DNA of 64,000 bases from Bacteroidales bacterium (lineage in GTDB: Bacteria; Bacteroidota; Bacteroidia; Bacteroidales; F082). Made by a program: the position numbers and the translations under genes. The notes below the pieces were generated by a model, which made no database searches, was not told where the DNA came from, and saw nothing but the letters and a program-made list of their open reading frames with translations. Below are positions 51,794 to 61,348 of this stretch, in pieces. The stretch spans positions 1 to 64,000 of the forward strand of contig JAKIVD010000011.1 of NCBI GenBank assembly GCA_021647205.1. The letters are read 5' to 3'. Numbering within the stretch: position 1 is the stretch's first letter; the number at the start of each line of letters is the position of its first letter.

Positions 51794-53299
51794 CTAAAAA
51801 CCAATGGGGTCGCTGTCATCGTCGTTCATTTTTGATGACATGGTTTTAAACCCTGCATTTACGTCGTCTTTCGAATAATTGCCTCCGCCGCTCTGGTCAA
51901 TATCTTCGAAGCGGGCAAAAGTATCGATGAACTTCAGTTTAACCTCGCCGGTCGGTCCGTTCCTGTGTTTGGCAATAATAACCTCGGCCACACGGTGGGT
52001 TGATGAACCATCTTCAAACTGGTCCATTTTGTAGTATTCGGGCCGGTAAATAAAGAGTACCAGGTCGGCATCCTGTTCGATGGCACCCGATTCGCGCAGG
52101 TCGGAAAGGATGGGCCGCTTGGACTGGGCAGGTCTGTTTTCGACTGCCCGGCTTAATTGGGAAAGTGCCAGAACAGGGACATTCAGCTCTTTGGCAAGGG
52201 CTTTCAGCGACCTTGAAATCTGACTGATTTCCTGCTCACGGTTTCCTTTGTTATCAGTACCGCGCATCAACTGAAGGTAATCGATAAATACCATCTGGAT
52301 GTCGTGCTGCTGTTTTAACCTCCGGCATTTGGCCCTTAGTTCAAAAATGGTGAGTGCCGGGGTGTCGTCAATAAATATCTTGGCATCGACCAGTTTGGAA
52401 ATTCTGTCGTTGAGTTGTTGCCATTCATAACTTTCCAGTTCGCCGGTTTTCAGTTTATCGGCACGGAGTTCAGACTCGCTTGAAATAAGCCGCGTTACCA
52501 ATTGAACTGCAGACATCTCCAAAGAAAAGAAAACAATGGGGCGGTCAAAGTCAACAGCCACATTCCGTGCCATGGAAAGTGCGAGTGCTGTTTTTCCCAT
52601 GGACGGCCTTGCCGCTAAAATAATCAGGTCCGATTTTTGCCAGCCCGATGTTTTGCGGTCGAGATCGGTAAAGCCCGAAGGCACGCCACGCATGTGCACG
52701 TCGGCATTTTTGGCAGCTTCGATGTCTTCGATGGCTTGCTTTACCAGCGAGGGCATGTCTTCAAAGTTGCGGCGCAGGTTGGATTCTGATACAGAAAACA
52801 GATTCTGCTCTGCTTTGTCCAGCAAATCAAAAACGTCGGTCGTGTCTTCGTAAGCATCTTTGATTATTTCGGATGAAATTCTGATCAGCTCACGTTGAAT
52901 GTGTTTCTGCAGGACAATCCGGGCGTGATATTCCACATTGGCTGCCGACGAAATCCGGCTGGTGAGCATGGTGATGTAATAAGGGCCACCAGCCATTTCC
53001 AGTTCCCCAGTGCCTTTCAACTCGTTGGTAACGGTAAGAATGTCCACTGGTTCTGATTTTCCAAACAGGCGCTGAATTGATGAGAAAATCTTCTTGTGGC
53101 TTTCTTTATAGAAAACCTTGGGTTCGAGTATGTCGATAACTGCAGAAACGGCATCTGCCTCAAGCATCATGGCCCCGAGTACAGCCTCTTCCAGGTCAGT
53201 GGCCTGTGGTGGGACTTTGCCGTGTTCGATGAACTGCTGCGTTAAATCAGCTTGTTTTGGAATGCTCTTTTTTTTGAGGTTTTTTGTGGCTTCTTCCAT
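51794..53299 (-). CDS. dnaB: Replicative DNA helicase DnaB
   Basis: 501 aa. N-terminal hairpin domain (GKVPPQATDLEEAVLGAMML), linker helix, then RecA-type core: Walker A LAARPSMGKTALALSMARN, Walker B VFIDYLQLMRG, LALSQLSRAVENR and RPILSDLRESGAIEQDADLV; arginine-finger region VAEVIIAKHRNGPTGEVKLK. No intein. The C-terminal tail (NAGFKTMSSKMNDDDSDP) is acidic. Unwinds DNA at the replication fork. Single gene; the DUF721 DciA-like candidate loader is 6 kb away. Confidence 0.97.
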   Translation of the reverse strand: MEEATKNLKKKSIPKQADLTQQFIEHGKVPPQATDLEEAVLGAMMLEADAVSAVIDILEPKVFYKESHKKIFSSIQRLFGKSEPVDILTVTNELKGTGELEMAGGPYYITMLTSRISSAANVEYHARIVLQKHIQRELIRISSEIIKDAYEDTTDVFDLLDKAEQNLFSVSESNLRRNFEDMPSLVKQAIEDIEAAKNADVHMRGVPSGFTDLDRKTSGWQKSDLIILAARPSMGKTALALSMARNVAVDFDRPIVFFSLEMSAVQLVTRLISSESELRADKLKTGELESYEWQQLNDRISKLVDAKIFIDDTPALTIFELRAKCRRLKQQHDIQMVFIDYLQLMRGTDNKGNREQEISQISRSLKALAKELNVPVLALSQLSRAVENRPAQSKRPILSDLRESGAIEQDADLVLFIYRPEYYKMDQFEDGSSTHRVAEVIIAKHRNGPTGEVKLKFIDTFARFEDIDQSGGGNYSKDDVNAGFKTMSSKMNDDDSDPIGF

Positions 53300-53612
53300 G
53301 CCTCAAAAATAATTCAATGGAAGGATGTTTAGCGAATTGTTGATAAAAATATTTTGTAGTACGATAAGCCAATAATTGCAGGTAGTCACACGAATTGTTC
53401 AATGTTTCGGGCAGGCAATGAAAATACGCTTATTTTTGCCGCAATTAAGAATGATTAAAAATAATGGCGCTCCCAACAATTTAAGGGGACATTGTTATTT
53501 GTGTGCCTGATACGTCATTGCCAGCTCACGTTGGATAAAACAGAAACCGGATGAACCGGTGCTAAGCGGTCGGTAAACACAAGAAACAGAATATTTTAGA
53601 TTTTATAAAAAC
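53300..53612 (+). promoter_or_regulatory. 313-base gap with a candidate promoter
   Basis: TATTTTTG at 53431-53438 is an exact -7 match; TTTC at 53405-53408, 22 bases upstream, is a poor -33 element. It is 175 bases before the phosphatase start, which would leave a long leader. Nothing else seen in this gap. Confidence 0.3.
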
Positions 53613-55061
53613 ATGAAACACACACTGATTACCATAACCATTCTTCTGTTTGCCCATTTTTCGTATGCGCAGCTAAGCTCACGGGATGCGGGACAAAGTA
53701 ACCGGCCAACTACTGCTGACAATCTGGGAATGAACAAGCCGGCTGGCGTTGTTGTCACCTTCCTTAAAGCGCCCTATTTGCTTTATACCGGCGAGAATGA
53801 CCAAATGCTGGTGTTGTGGCAGATGGGTGCTACACAAAATTGCCTGTTGGAGTGGGGGACGGATCTGAATTATTCGGATGGTTCGGTAACAACCGAAGAA
53901 TACGGAGAGGATCACCAGCACCAGGTTGCACTTACCGGACTCTGCCCGAATGTGAAATATTACTACAAGGTAAGTACAACAGATGAAAACATAAAGCAGG
54001 GCAGTTTTGTTGCCGGGGCCCAGGACAGTGATAGAACAATAAGTTTTTATGCATACGGCGACACGAGAACTTATCCTGCAAATCACGACATGGTGGCCGC
54101 ACAGATACTGCAAGATATGTCGCAGCACCCCGAAACGCAGACCTTTATTATCTCAACCGGCGATTTTGTTGCCAATGGTGACAGGGAAAAAGACTGGACG
54201 GATCAGTTTTTTGATCCACAGTACACCTCCCTGCAAAAAATGCTAAGCGAACTGCCGTATATGGCAGCTGTTGGCAACCACGAAGGGCAGGGCCTGCTTT
54301 TCAGAAAGTATTTTCCCTATCCCCGCTTTGTGTCAGACAGGTACTATTTCTCATTCGATTACGGCCCGGCTCATTTTATGGTAATTGACCAGTTTACCAG
54401 CTATGCGGTGGGCAGCGACCAGTACAACTGGTTGGTCAACGATTTGGAAGCCACGAATAAGGACTGGAAATTCATCTTGTTGCACGAACCGGGATGGACA
54501 GCCGGTGGCGTACACCCAAACAACCCTGAGGTGCAGGAAATTATCCAGCCACTCTGCGAAACTTACGGGGTACAGATTGTGCTGACAGGCCACAACCATT
54601 ATTATGCCCGTGCCGTGGTTGACGGTGTGATGCACATCACTACCGGTGGGGGAGGGGCGCCGCTTTATACACCCAACCCTTTCGAGGAAAAGATTGTTAC
54701 GGTGAACAAATCAAATCATTATTGTAAAATTGAAATTGACACCGATACTTTGTCGTTTTCTGCAATAACAAAAGATGGTGACCTCATCGAAGGTTTTCAG
54801 CTTTTCCTGAGTCCTAACAACATCAGCGATAAATTTGAAGAAGATTTATTTAAAGTGTACGCAAGCCACCGTTTGATAAAAGTGAGCAACGACAGTTTTG
54901 TGAAAGGGCAATTAAGCGTTTATGACAATTATGGCCGGCTTGTATTCAGGGATGGTTTTGTCAATAAAGAACACCAGGTCGGCGTGGATAACGGGGGTGT
55001 TTATTTTGTACGGATTGATTTTGAAGGGGAAAGAGTCGTGAAAAAAGTTTTTGTGAAATAA
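53613..55061 (+). CDS. T9SS-exported purple-acid-phosphatase-like enzyme
   Basis: 482 aa. Signal peptide residues 1-19 (LITITILLFAHFSYA). A fibronectin-III-like domain near 45-125 (MLVLWQMGATQNCLLEWGTD, LCPNVKYYYKV) precedes the metallophosphoesterase core: YAYGDTRTY, ISTGDFVANGDREKD, MAAVGNHEG, FILLHEPGW and VLTGHNHYYARA supply the two-metal ligands D, D, N, H, H, H. The C-terminus is a T9SS type A domain (LSVYDNYGRLVFRDG, NGGVYFVRIDFEGE, VVKKVFVK). Likely releases phosphate outside the cell. Tail to tail with lpxH, 18 bases between stops. Confidence 0.92.
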   Translation: MKHTLITITILLFAHFSYAQLSSRDAGQSNRPTTADNLGMNKPAGVVVTFLKAPYLLYTGENDQMLVLWQMGATQNCLLEWGTDLNYSDGSVTTEEYGEDHQHQVALTGLCPNVKYYYKVSTTDENIKQGSFVAGAQDSDRTISFYAYGDTRTYPANHDMVAAQILQDMSQHPETQTFIISTGDFVANGDREKDWTDQFFDPQYTSLQKMLSELPYMAAVGNHEGQGLLFRKYFPYPRFVSDRYYFSFDYGPAHFMVIDQFTSYAVGSDQYNWLVNDLEATNKDWKFILLHEPGWTAGGVHPNNPEVQEIIQPLCETYGVQIVLTGHNHYYARAVVDGVMHITTGGGGAPLYTPNPFEEKIVTVNKSNHYCKIEIDTDTLSFSAITKDGDLIEGFQLFLSPNNISDKFEEDLFKVYASHRLIKVSNDSFVKGQLSVYDNYGRLVFRDGFVNKEHQVGVDNGGVYFVRIDFEGERVVKKVFVK

Positions 55062-55079
55062 TGAAGTTTTCAAAACCAC

Positions 55080-55871
55080 TCATCCTTTAAAAAATTCCAG
55101 GCGCATTTTTCCGTCTTCGAAAATGCCATAGGAAAAATGGTACAACCAGTCGCCCAGAATAATGATTTCTGCTTTATCGCTTACCTTTTGCTGCAAGGGC
55201 AGGTGGCGATGGCCGAAAACGAAATAGTCAACTTCCGGTAATTCTTTCGCCTTGTGCTGTGCATATTTAAACAGCATTTCATCTTCGGGTGGTGTTGAGT
55301 TTTCTTTTCGTTCTTCTCTCGAGATATTGGCCAGGCGGCTCTTTCCTGAAAAGTAGAGTCCCATCCGGGCACCCCAATCGGGGTGCAGCCACCGGAATAG
55401 AAACTGGTTGGGCTTGAATTCAAAAACTTTCTTGAGCAGTTTATAGCCATTGTCCCCGGGCCCCAGGCCATCGCCATGGGCAAGGAAAAGTTGTTTGCCC
55501 TCAAAACTAAAAACTTCAGATTCACGGTGAATTTGTATGCCCAACTCCCTGCTCAGGTAATCGAATGCCCATACATCGTGGTTGCCCCTGAACAGGTGGA
55601 CCGGAATTCCATTGTCAGTCATTTCGGCCAACTTGCCCAGTAAACGAACATATCCCTTGGGAACAACATATTTGTACTCGAACCAAAAGTCGAAAACATC
55701 CCCCATCAGAAAAACCATGGAGGCATCACCCGAAATTTTTTCAAGCCAGCGCACCAGTAACCTTTCCCTTTTCAAACTGCTTTCAGCATCGGGAATGCCC
55801 AGATGAAAATCGGATGCAAAGTATATTTTGTTCTTTTTCAATGGAATGGGAATTTCGGGACAAAACTGCAA
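55080..55871 (-). CDS. lpxH: UDP-2,3-diacylglucosamine diphosphatase, LpxH type
   Basis: 263 aa metallophosphoesterase: metal motifs IYFASDFHLGIPD, MGDVFDFWFEYKYVVP, HLFRGNHDVWAFDY, LFLAHGDGLG and VFGHRHLPLQ, as in LpxH, which cuts UDP-diacyl-GlcN to lipid X in lipid A synthesis on the inner face of the membrane. The FDFWFEY segment is typical of the LpxH branch. It begins 3 bases after the stop of the nucleoside phosphorylase gene and belongs to an lpxK-PNP-lpxH unit, which supports the role. Confidence 0.9.
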   Translation of the reverse strand: MQFCPEIPIPLKKNKIYFASDFHLGIPDAESSLKRERLLVRWLEKISGDASMVFLMGDVFDFWFEYKYVVPKGYVRLLGKLAEMTDNGIPVHLFRGNHDVWAFDYLSRELGIQIHRESEVFSFEGKQLFLAHGDGLGPGDNGYKLLKKVFEFKPNQFLFRWLHPDWGARMGLYFSGKSRLANISREERKENSTPPEDEMLFKYAQHKAKELPEVDYFVFGHRHLPLQQKVSDKAEIIILGDWLYHFSYGIFEDGKMRLEFFKG

Positions 55872-55874
55872 AAG

Positions 55875-56684
55875 CTATACTTCGGTCACTAAATCTTGGA
55901 TGATGCGCGTTAATTGAGGTGCTACCATCGCGGCAGCATCAACTACTTCATCGTGCGAGATTTCGACAATTTTTCCCTCCACACCCAAATCGGAAATAAC
56001 CGAAACAGCAAAAACAGGCAGGCGCATGTGCCGGGCCACTATCACTTCGGGCACGGTTGACATGCCTACCGCGTCGGCGCCAATGGCCTGAATGTATTTG
56101 TACTCTGCCAGTGTTTCATAAGTCGGGCCACTGATTCCGGCATAAACACCAGTTTGAAATTGAATACCGTGATGACGGGCAATCTTTTTTGCTTTGCTCA
56201 ACAGCCGCTTGTCGTAGGCTTCGCTCAGGTCAACAAAACGGGGGCCGTACTCACTGTGGTTGGGCCCAATCAGGGGATTGGGCATTAGGTTGATGTGGTC
56301 GGTAATAAACATAATGTCGCCCACCTCAAAGTCAACATTTACCCCGCCGCTGGCGTTGGAAACGAAAAGATACTGGATGCCGAGCAGTTTTAAAACCCGT
56401 ACCGGAAAGGTGATTTCAGCCATCGAATAGCCTTCGTAAAAATGAAACCGGCCCTGCATGGCCACCACCTGAACACCATTCAGGCTGCCAAAAATCAACC
56501 GGCCCTCGTGGCCTTTGACCGTTGAAACCGGAAAGCTTGGAATTTCGGAATAGGGAATGCTTGTGCTGATTTCAATCTCGTCGGCCAGTTGCCCCAGGCC
56601 CGATCCCAAGATAATACCCACTAAAGGTTCTTTTGTCAGTTTCTGCTTGATGAAAGCAATGGTTTCATCTATCTTTTTTAACAT
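55875..56684 (-). CDS. Purine nucleoside phosphorylase
   Basis: 269 aa from ATG 56684 (MLKKIDETIAFIKQKL); the frame stays open upstream inside lpxK but is not coding. PNP type I signatures: VGIILGSGLGQLADEI, VKGHEGRLIFGSLNG, FVSNASGGVNVDFEVGDIMF, ISGPTYETLAEYKYIQAIGA, AVGMSTVPEVIVARH. Splits purine nucleosides with phosphate. The start lies 20 bases inside the lpxK coding end, so translation is coupled; lpxK-PNP adjacency is common in Bacteroidota. Confidence 0.94.
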   Translation of the reverse strand: MLKKIDETIAFIKQKLTKEPLVGIILGSGLGQLADEIEISTSIPYSEIPSFPVSTVKGHEGRLIFGSLNGVQVVAMQGRFHFYEGYSMAEITFPVRVLKLLGIQYLFVSNASGGVNVDFEVGDIMFITDHINLMPNPLIGPNHSEYGPRFVDLSEAYDKRLLSKAKKIARHHGIQFQTGVYAGISGPTYETLAEYKYIQAIGADAVGMSTVPEVIVARHMRLPVFAVSVISDLGVEGKIVEISHDEVVDAAAMVAPQLTRIIQDLVTEV

Positions 56685-57723
56685 ATTCAAGTATTTGATT
56701 TCTAAAATTATGCCTGCCCTCTTCGTGTAGTTTTGCCCGGATGGGGATGTAAAACAACGGCAGGTTTTCAAGCGCGCTAAAATAGGGAGAATTTATTAGT
56801 CGCATGGCATCTTTCTCGGTAGTGAGAATTATTTTCCGTCGCTGAAAAGCATCGTCAAACGCTGACCTGATTTTACTTAAATCCTTTTTTGTGTAAACGT
56901 GGTGGTCAGAAAACTTTAAAGTAACCAGCTCGTTGCACAATGTACGAGTATGTTCAATGAGGGGCGCCGGATTTGCTATTCCTGAAAAGAGAACGATAAG
57001 TCCCGGTTTCTTTTTGTCAACATATTTTTCAACTCCCGGAAAAGGGACAAATTTACCATAGACGATGAAGGAAAAGTAGAGCTGTTGGTAGGGTTTTACC
57101 TTTAACTTTTCCACAATAGACCTGCGTACAAAGGGGGAGAGTACCCTGTGGGTTTTGGTGACAATTACAATATCGGCACGCTTTGCAGCTGCTACCGTAT
57201 CGCGTAAAGTACCCGTTGGGAGAAGAAAGTTGTCCACATATAGTTTATGACTGTCGGTAAGCAAAATGGAAAGTCCGGGCTTTACATACCTGTGCTGAAA
57301 AGAATCGTCGAGCAGGATGACATCAATTTTTTTATCCGTTTTCAACAATTGTCTGATTCCGTTTCTCCGGTCTTCGTCAACGGCAACGGTGATGCTGCTT
57401 CCGAATTTGTGATAATATTGCATCGGTTCGTCACCGATTTCTTTATAAGAGGATTCGGGGCCTGCCAACCTAAAGCCTTTTGTTTTACGCCCGTAGCCCC
57501 GGCTCAGGGTGGCCACATTCTTTTCTTCTTTCAGTAACATAATCAGGTACTCGATGAACGGGGTTTTTCCCGTACCCCCGAGGCTCAGGTTGCCCACGCC
57601 AATGACCGGGACAGGAAACGATTCTGATACCAAAAATCCGTGGTTAAACAAAAAATGCCTGATCCTGACTACCAGACCGTAGAGGCATGCAAAAGGAATC
57701 AGAAACACCCGCCAAAAATTCAT
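56665..57723 (-). CDS. lpxK: Tetraacyldisaccharide 4'-kinase
   Basis: 352 aa. N-terminal membrane-touching helix FWRVFLIPFACLYGLVVRIR, P-loop GVGNLSLGGTGKTPFIEYL, LSRGYGRKTKGF, DEPMQYYHKFG and VILLDDSFQHRYVKPGLSIL, all LpxK hallmarks. Adds the 4'-phosphate to lipid IVA precursor on the inner membrane. Head of an lpxK-PNP-lpxH unit. The 155-base region to the divergent Nif3-family gene should hold both promoters. Confidence 0.95.
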   Translation of the reverse strand: MNFWRVFLIPFACLYGLVVRIRHFLFNHGFLVSESFPVPVIGVGNLSLGGTGKTPFIEYLIMLLKEEKNVATLSRGYGRKTKGFRLAGPESSYKEIGDEPMQYYHKFGSSITVAVDEDRRNGIRQLLKTDKKIDVILLDDSFQHRYVKPGLSILLTDSHKLYVDNFLLPTGTLRDTVAAAKRADIVIVTKTHRVLSPFVRRSIVEKLKVKPYQQLYFSFIVYGKFVPFPGVEKYVDKKKPGLIVLFSGIANPAPLIEHTRTLCNELVTLKFSDHHVYTKKDLSKIRSAFDDAFQRRKIILTTEKDAMRLINSPYFSALENLPLFYIPIRAKLHEEGRHNFRNQILEYVKKDR

Positions 57724-57878
57724 ACGATAATTTTTTCACCTCTTCCCTTGCGGGAAGTTGTATTTCCATTAATTTAGTGCATTTATTGTACCGGGCAGTT
57801 TTAACGAGCCGCCCAAGGTACAAAAAAAACGTTTTAGCCGGGGAAAAATTTAATCTTTAAGCAAAAAAAAAACACCGA

Positions 57879-58973
57879 ATGAAAGTATCCGAAATTAGCC
57901 GGGCGCTTGAAGAAATAGCGCCATTAAATCTACAGGAACCCTATGATAACTCCGGTTTGCTGATAGGTGAATCTGACCGTGAAGTTAGAAAAGCCCTCAT
58001 TACACTTGACCTTACAGAAGAAGTGATGGAAGAGGCCGTCCGCGAAGAATGCGGACTGATTATTGCCCATCATCCGATGATTTTTAAAGGGATAAAAAGA
58101 ATTACCGGCGCTAACCTCACCGAACGCCTGATAGTTCAGGCCATTCAAAATAATATTGCCGTTTATGCCATTCACACCAATCTCGACAATGCTGCTCAGG
58201 GAGTAAATAAAATGCTGGCTGAGAAACTGGGCCTTCAAAATACCCGCGTTTTACAGCAAGCGAAGTCGGCACTCAGGAAATTGGTTGTGTTTTGTCCGGT
58301 AGCACATCTTGCTCCTGTGCGCTCGGCCATGTTTGCGGCTGGTGCGGGACAGATTGGGAATTACAGCGATTGCAGTTTCAATATTTCCGGAACGGGAAGT
58401 TTCAAAGCCCTCGCCGGAAGCGACCCTTTTGTGGGCGAACAGGGTAAATTGCATGAGGAAGACGAAATCAGGATCGAGACGGTCGTTCCTGACTACAGGC
58501 TGCCAGGTGTAGTAGGCGCAATGATTGCGGCCCATCCTTACGAAGAAGTTGCTTACGATGTTTATCCGCTTTCCAATTCCGATCCCACTTCCGGAGCCGG
58601 AATGATAGGGGAAGTGAAAAATAACCAAAACGCCACCGACTTTTTAACCCGCGTGAAACAGGTACTGGGGACACCTTTTCTGAGACACAGCCCTTTGATA
58701 AACCAAAAAGTGAAAAAAATAGCGATTTGCGGGGGGAGTGGCAGCTTTTTAATCCACGTGGCGGCCCGCGCAGGTGCCGATATCTTTTTAAGCGCCGACA
58801 TCAAATACCATGATTTTTTTGAGTACCGGGGCAAGATGACCATTGTTGATGCGGGACATTTTGAGACTGAGCAATTTACAAAAGAGTTATTGTTCGATAT
58901 TTTAAAGGAAAAATTTCCTAATTTTGCACTCCGAATTTCAGGAGTCGATACCAATCCTGTTTCATTCTTGTAA
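57879..58973 (+). CDS. Nif3-like dinuclear metal centre protein
   Basis: 364 aa. First lobe: YDNSGLLIGESDREVRKALI, CGLIIAHHPMIFKGIKRI with metal-binding His pair, YAIHTNLDNAAQGVN; a middle CutA-like insertion near 125-230; second lobe HSPLINQKVKKIAICGGSGS, ADIFLSADIKYHDFFE and DAGHFETEQ. The long form with insertion is usual in Bacteroidota. Forms a hexameric toroid; cellular role unclear, with GTP cyclohydrolase-like folds in relatives. It is followed 21 bases later by the zinc-ribbon gene, a conserved pair. Confidence 0.92.
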   Translation: MKVSEISRALEEIAPLNLQEPYDNSGLLIGESDREVRKALITLDLTEEVMEEAVREECGLIIAHHPMIFKGIKRITGANLTERLIVQAIQNNIAVYAIHTNLDNAAQGVNKMLAEKLGLQNTRVLQQAKSALRKLVVFCPVAHLAPVRSAMFAAGAGQIGNYSDCSFNISGTGSFKALAGSDPFVGEQGKLHEEDEIRIETVVPDYRLPGVVGAMIAAHPYEEVAYDVYPLSNSDPTSGAGMIGEVKNNQNATDFLTRVKQVLGTPFLRHSPLINQKVKKIAICGGSGSFLIHVAARAGADIFLSADIKYHDFFEYRGKMTIVDAGHFETEQFTKELLFDILKEKFPNFALRISGVDTNPVSFL

Positions 58974-58994
58974 CAAATTGAAAACTTAGGTAAT

Positions 58995-59771
58995 ATGAAT
59001 AAAAAGAAACAAACTGAAGCGGATGATGTAAGTGTTGAACAAAAACTTCAGGCACTTTTCACCCTCCAGCAAATCAATTCGCAAATCGACAAGATCAAAA
59101 TTGTACGTGGTGAGCTTCCGCTCGAAGTGCAGGACCTCGAAGACGAAATTGCCGGCCTCGAAACCCGTGCTGCTAATTTTGAACAGGAAGTTGCCGACTT
59201 AAACGAAACAATCAACGCACGTAAGGCTGCCATTAAAGAAAGTGAGTCGATGATTGCAAAGTACAAGGAACAGCAAATGAAGGTGAGGAACAACCGTGAA
59301 TTTGATTCGCTGACAAAGGAATTGGACTACCAGACACTCGAAATCCAGCTTTCGGAGAAGAAAATAAATGATGCCCGCTTTAAAATTGAAAACCTCGAAA
59401 CCGAAATTGCAAACACCAAAGAACAACTAAAGGAACGCAACATCGACCTGAAAGCGAAAAAAGCTGAACTGACAGATATTGTGAAAGACACAGAAAATGA
59501 AGAAGAAGCGCTGGCCAAAAGATCGCTTGAGAATGAAAAATATATCGAAGACAGGTTGCTGACGGCCTACAAACGTATTCGCGAAAACGCCCGCAACGGC
59601 CTTGCCGTTGTGCAGGTAGAACGCGATGCCTGTGGCGGGTGCTTTAACAAAATCCCGCCCCAGCACCAACTTGATATCAGGATGCACAAGAAAATTATCG
59701 TTTGCGATTACTGTGGCCGTATCCTGGTCGACAAAGATGTTGCCGATACGGTTCATGAACAATTCAAGTAA
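58995..59771 (+). CDS. Zinc-ribbon coiled-coil protein (C4 type)
   Basis: 258 aa. A long alpha-helical coiled coil (residues 15-190, LEDEIAGLETRAANFEQEVA and so on) leads to the C4 zinc ribbon ACGGCFNKIPPQHQLDI plus IVCDYCGRILVD near residues 212-245. Similar proteins are found beside Nif3-family genes in many bacteria and may bind nucleic acid or act in ribosome or trans-translation contexts. Twenty-one bases separate it from the Nif3-like gene; a terminator follows. Confidence 0.92.
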   Translation: MNKKKQTEADDVSVEQKLQALFTLQQINSQIDKIKIVRGELPLEVQDLEDEIAGLETRAANFEQEVADLNETINARKAAIKESESMIAKYKEQQMKVRNNREFDSLTKELDYQTLEIQLSEKKINDARFKIENLETEIANTKEQLKERNIDLKAKKAELTDIVKDTENEEEALAKRSLENEKYIEDRLLTAYKRIRENARNGLAVVQVERDACGGCFNKIPPQHQLDIRMHKKIIVCDYCGRILVDKDVADTVHEQFK

Positions 59772-59794
59772 CAAAAAGGATTACATAAAATTTC

Positions 59795-59827
59795 AAAAAG
59801 GGGTGTGTTTTTCATGCCCCTTTTTTT
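59795..59827 (+). terminator. Rho-independent terminator of the Nif3/zinc-ribbon unit
   Basis: AAAAAGGGG(TG) pairs with (CA)CCCCTTTTT-type text (AAAAAGGGGTGTG / CATGCCCCTTTTTTT), followed by a T-run, 24 bases after the stop. Confidence 0.85.
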
Positions 59828-59857
59828 ATTTACTTTTATCTCGGCTATTCATAGGAT

Positions 59858-61348
59858 ATGAAGCAGATTAAACTTGTTTTCTTTTTCATGCTCTTGACTT
59901 GTTTTGCACCAGCCCAGGTAGTGCTGACCGATGGTTGCAAAGCAGCTTACAACGACATACTCTCGTTAAGGTTTGCAGATGCACGCCTGCATCTGCAAGA
60001 AGAGAAAACAGCTAATCCCGGCAACTTGTACATCGTTTACCTCGAAAACTACATCGATTTCCTGAGCCTTTTTATTGGGGAGAATGAAGACGAATTTCAT
60101 CGCCTCGAAGACAATAAATCTGAACGAATCGATCAAATTGGCAAACTCGGAAACGACTCACCTTACAAAAAATATATGTTGGGAAACATTTATTTGCAGT
60201 GGGCGGTGGCACGTCTCAAATTTCACGAGTACTTCACAGCCGCCTTTGAGATCAACAAAGCCTACCGCTTATTGGAGGCTAACAAGCGGGAATTCCCCGA
60301 TTTTGTCCCCAATAATATTTCATTGGGTATTTTACATATTATGATTGGACTGGTCCCTGGTAAATACCATTGGGTTCTTAACCTGATTTCGATGGAGGGA
60401 AACATTGAGCAGGGCAGGGCAGAATTGTCTTATGTGCTTCAAAGGAGCAAGACCGGTTCCGCCTATGCTTACCTTAGGAACGAGACCTTGTTTTACCTTG
60501 GTTTTATTGAGCTTAGTATTAATCCTGACAAGAAGAATTCGATGGCTTTGCTGCGTGAGCTTGACGAGGTAAAACAAGACAATTTACTGCTTTCTTATCT
60601 GGCAATAGATATTTTGATTAGAACGGGGCACAACGAAAAAGCACTGGAAGAATTCAGCCTGATTGGGAACCGTAGCGGGTATTTTCCTTTTTATTACCTT
60701 GACTACCTGCATGGGGAATGCCTGCTCCGCAAGCTTGAAACAGACGCTGCCCGGAAAAAGTATGCGCTGTTTCTGGAAAACTTCTCCGGAAAGAATTACC
60801 TGAAAGATGCAGAAAGAAAAAAATCCTGGACATATTTGCTCGAAGGCGATACGTCAAAATACTTTCAATCTTTGAGACAAATTCTTTTTGTGGGCAACGA
60901 TGACGTTGACAGCGACAAACAGGCAGTATTTGAAGCACAGAACAAACGCATGCCGGATGTTAAGCTGTTAAAAGCAAGGTTGTTGTTTGATGGTGGTTAT
61001 TATTATAAAGCGGATTCAATTCTTGATAAGATTGACCCCAACGATTTAACAGTTGAGCAAAACCTGGAACGTTACTACCGGAAAGCCCGGATTGCTGATG
61101 AATCGGACTATACGGAAAGAGCAAAAGCAGCTTACCTGCAAACTATTAAAAGCGGGAAAGGTTCCCATCGCTACTTTGCGGGAAACGCCGCATTGAAATT
61201 AGCCGGAATTTACGAATCGGAAGGGAATTTAGAGCGAGCCGAACATTTTTACCGTGCCTGTTTAAAAATGAACTTTATCGAATACGAAACAAGTATCCAC
61301 ACCAAAGCAAAAACCGGCCTAAAACGGGTTACTGACAAACAGGATTAA
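59858..61348 (+). CDS. TPR-like repeat protein, secreted
   Basis: 496 aa. Signal peptide residues 1-20 (LVFFFMLLTCFAPAQ). Helical pairs in the TPR style throughout: LRFADARLHLQEEKTANPGN, YFTAAFEINKAYRLLEANKR, GNAALKLAGIYESEGNLERA and EHFYRACLKMN near the end. It resembles the Bacteroidota periplasmic TPR proteins of unknown partner. Single gene. Its stop and that of the convergent outer membrane protein gene overlap (TTAA, 61345-61348), which leaves no room for a terminator between them. Confidence 0.85.
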   Translation: MKQIKLVFFFMLLTCFAPAQVVLTDGCKAAYNDILSLRFADARLHLQEEKTANPGNLYIVYLENYIDFLSLFIGENEDEFHRLEDNKSERIDQIGKLGNDSPYKKYMLGNIYLQWAVARLKFHEYFTAAFEINKAYRLLEANKREFPDFVPNNISLGILHIMIGLVPGKYHWVLNLISMEGNIEQGRAELSYVLQRSKTGSAYAYLRNETLFYLGFIELSINPDKKNSMALLRELDEVKQDNLLLSYLAIDILIRTGHNEKALEEFSLIGNRSGYFPFYYLDYLHGECLLRKLETDAARKKYALFLENFSGKNYLKDAERKKSWTYLLEGDTSKYFQSLRQILFVGNDDVDSDKQAVFEAQNKRMPDVKLLKARLLFDGGYYYKADSILDKIDPNDLTVEQNLERYYRKARIADESDYTERAKAAYLQTIKSGKGSHRYFAGNAALKLAGIYESEGNLERAEHFYRACLKMNFIEYETSIHTKAKTGLKRVTDKQD

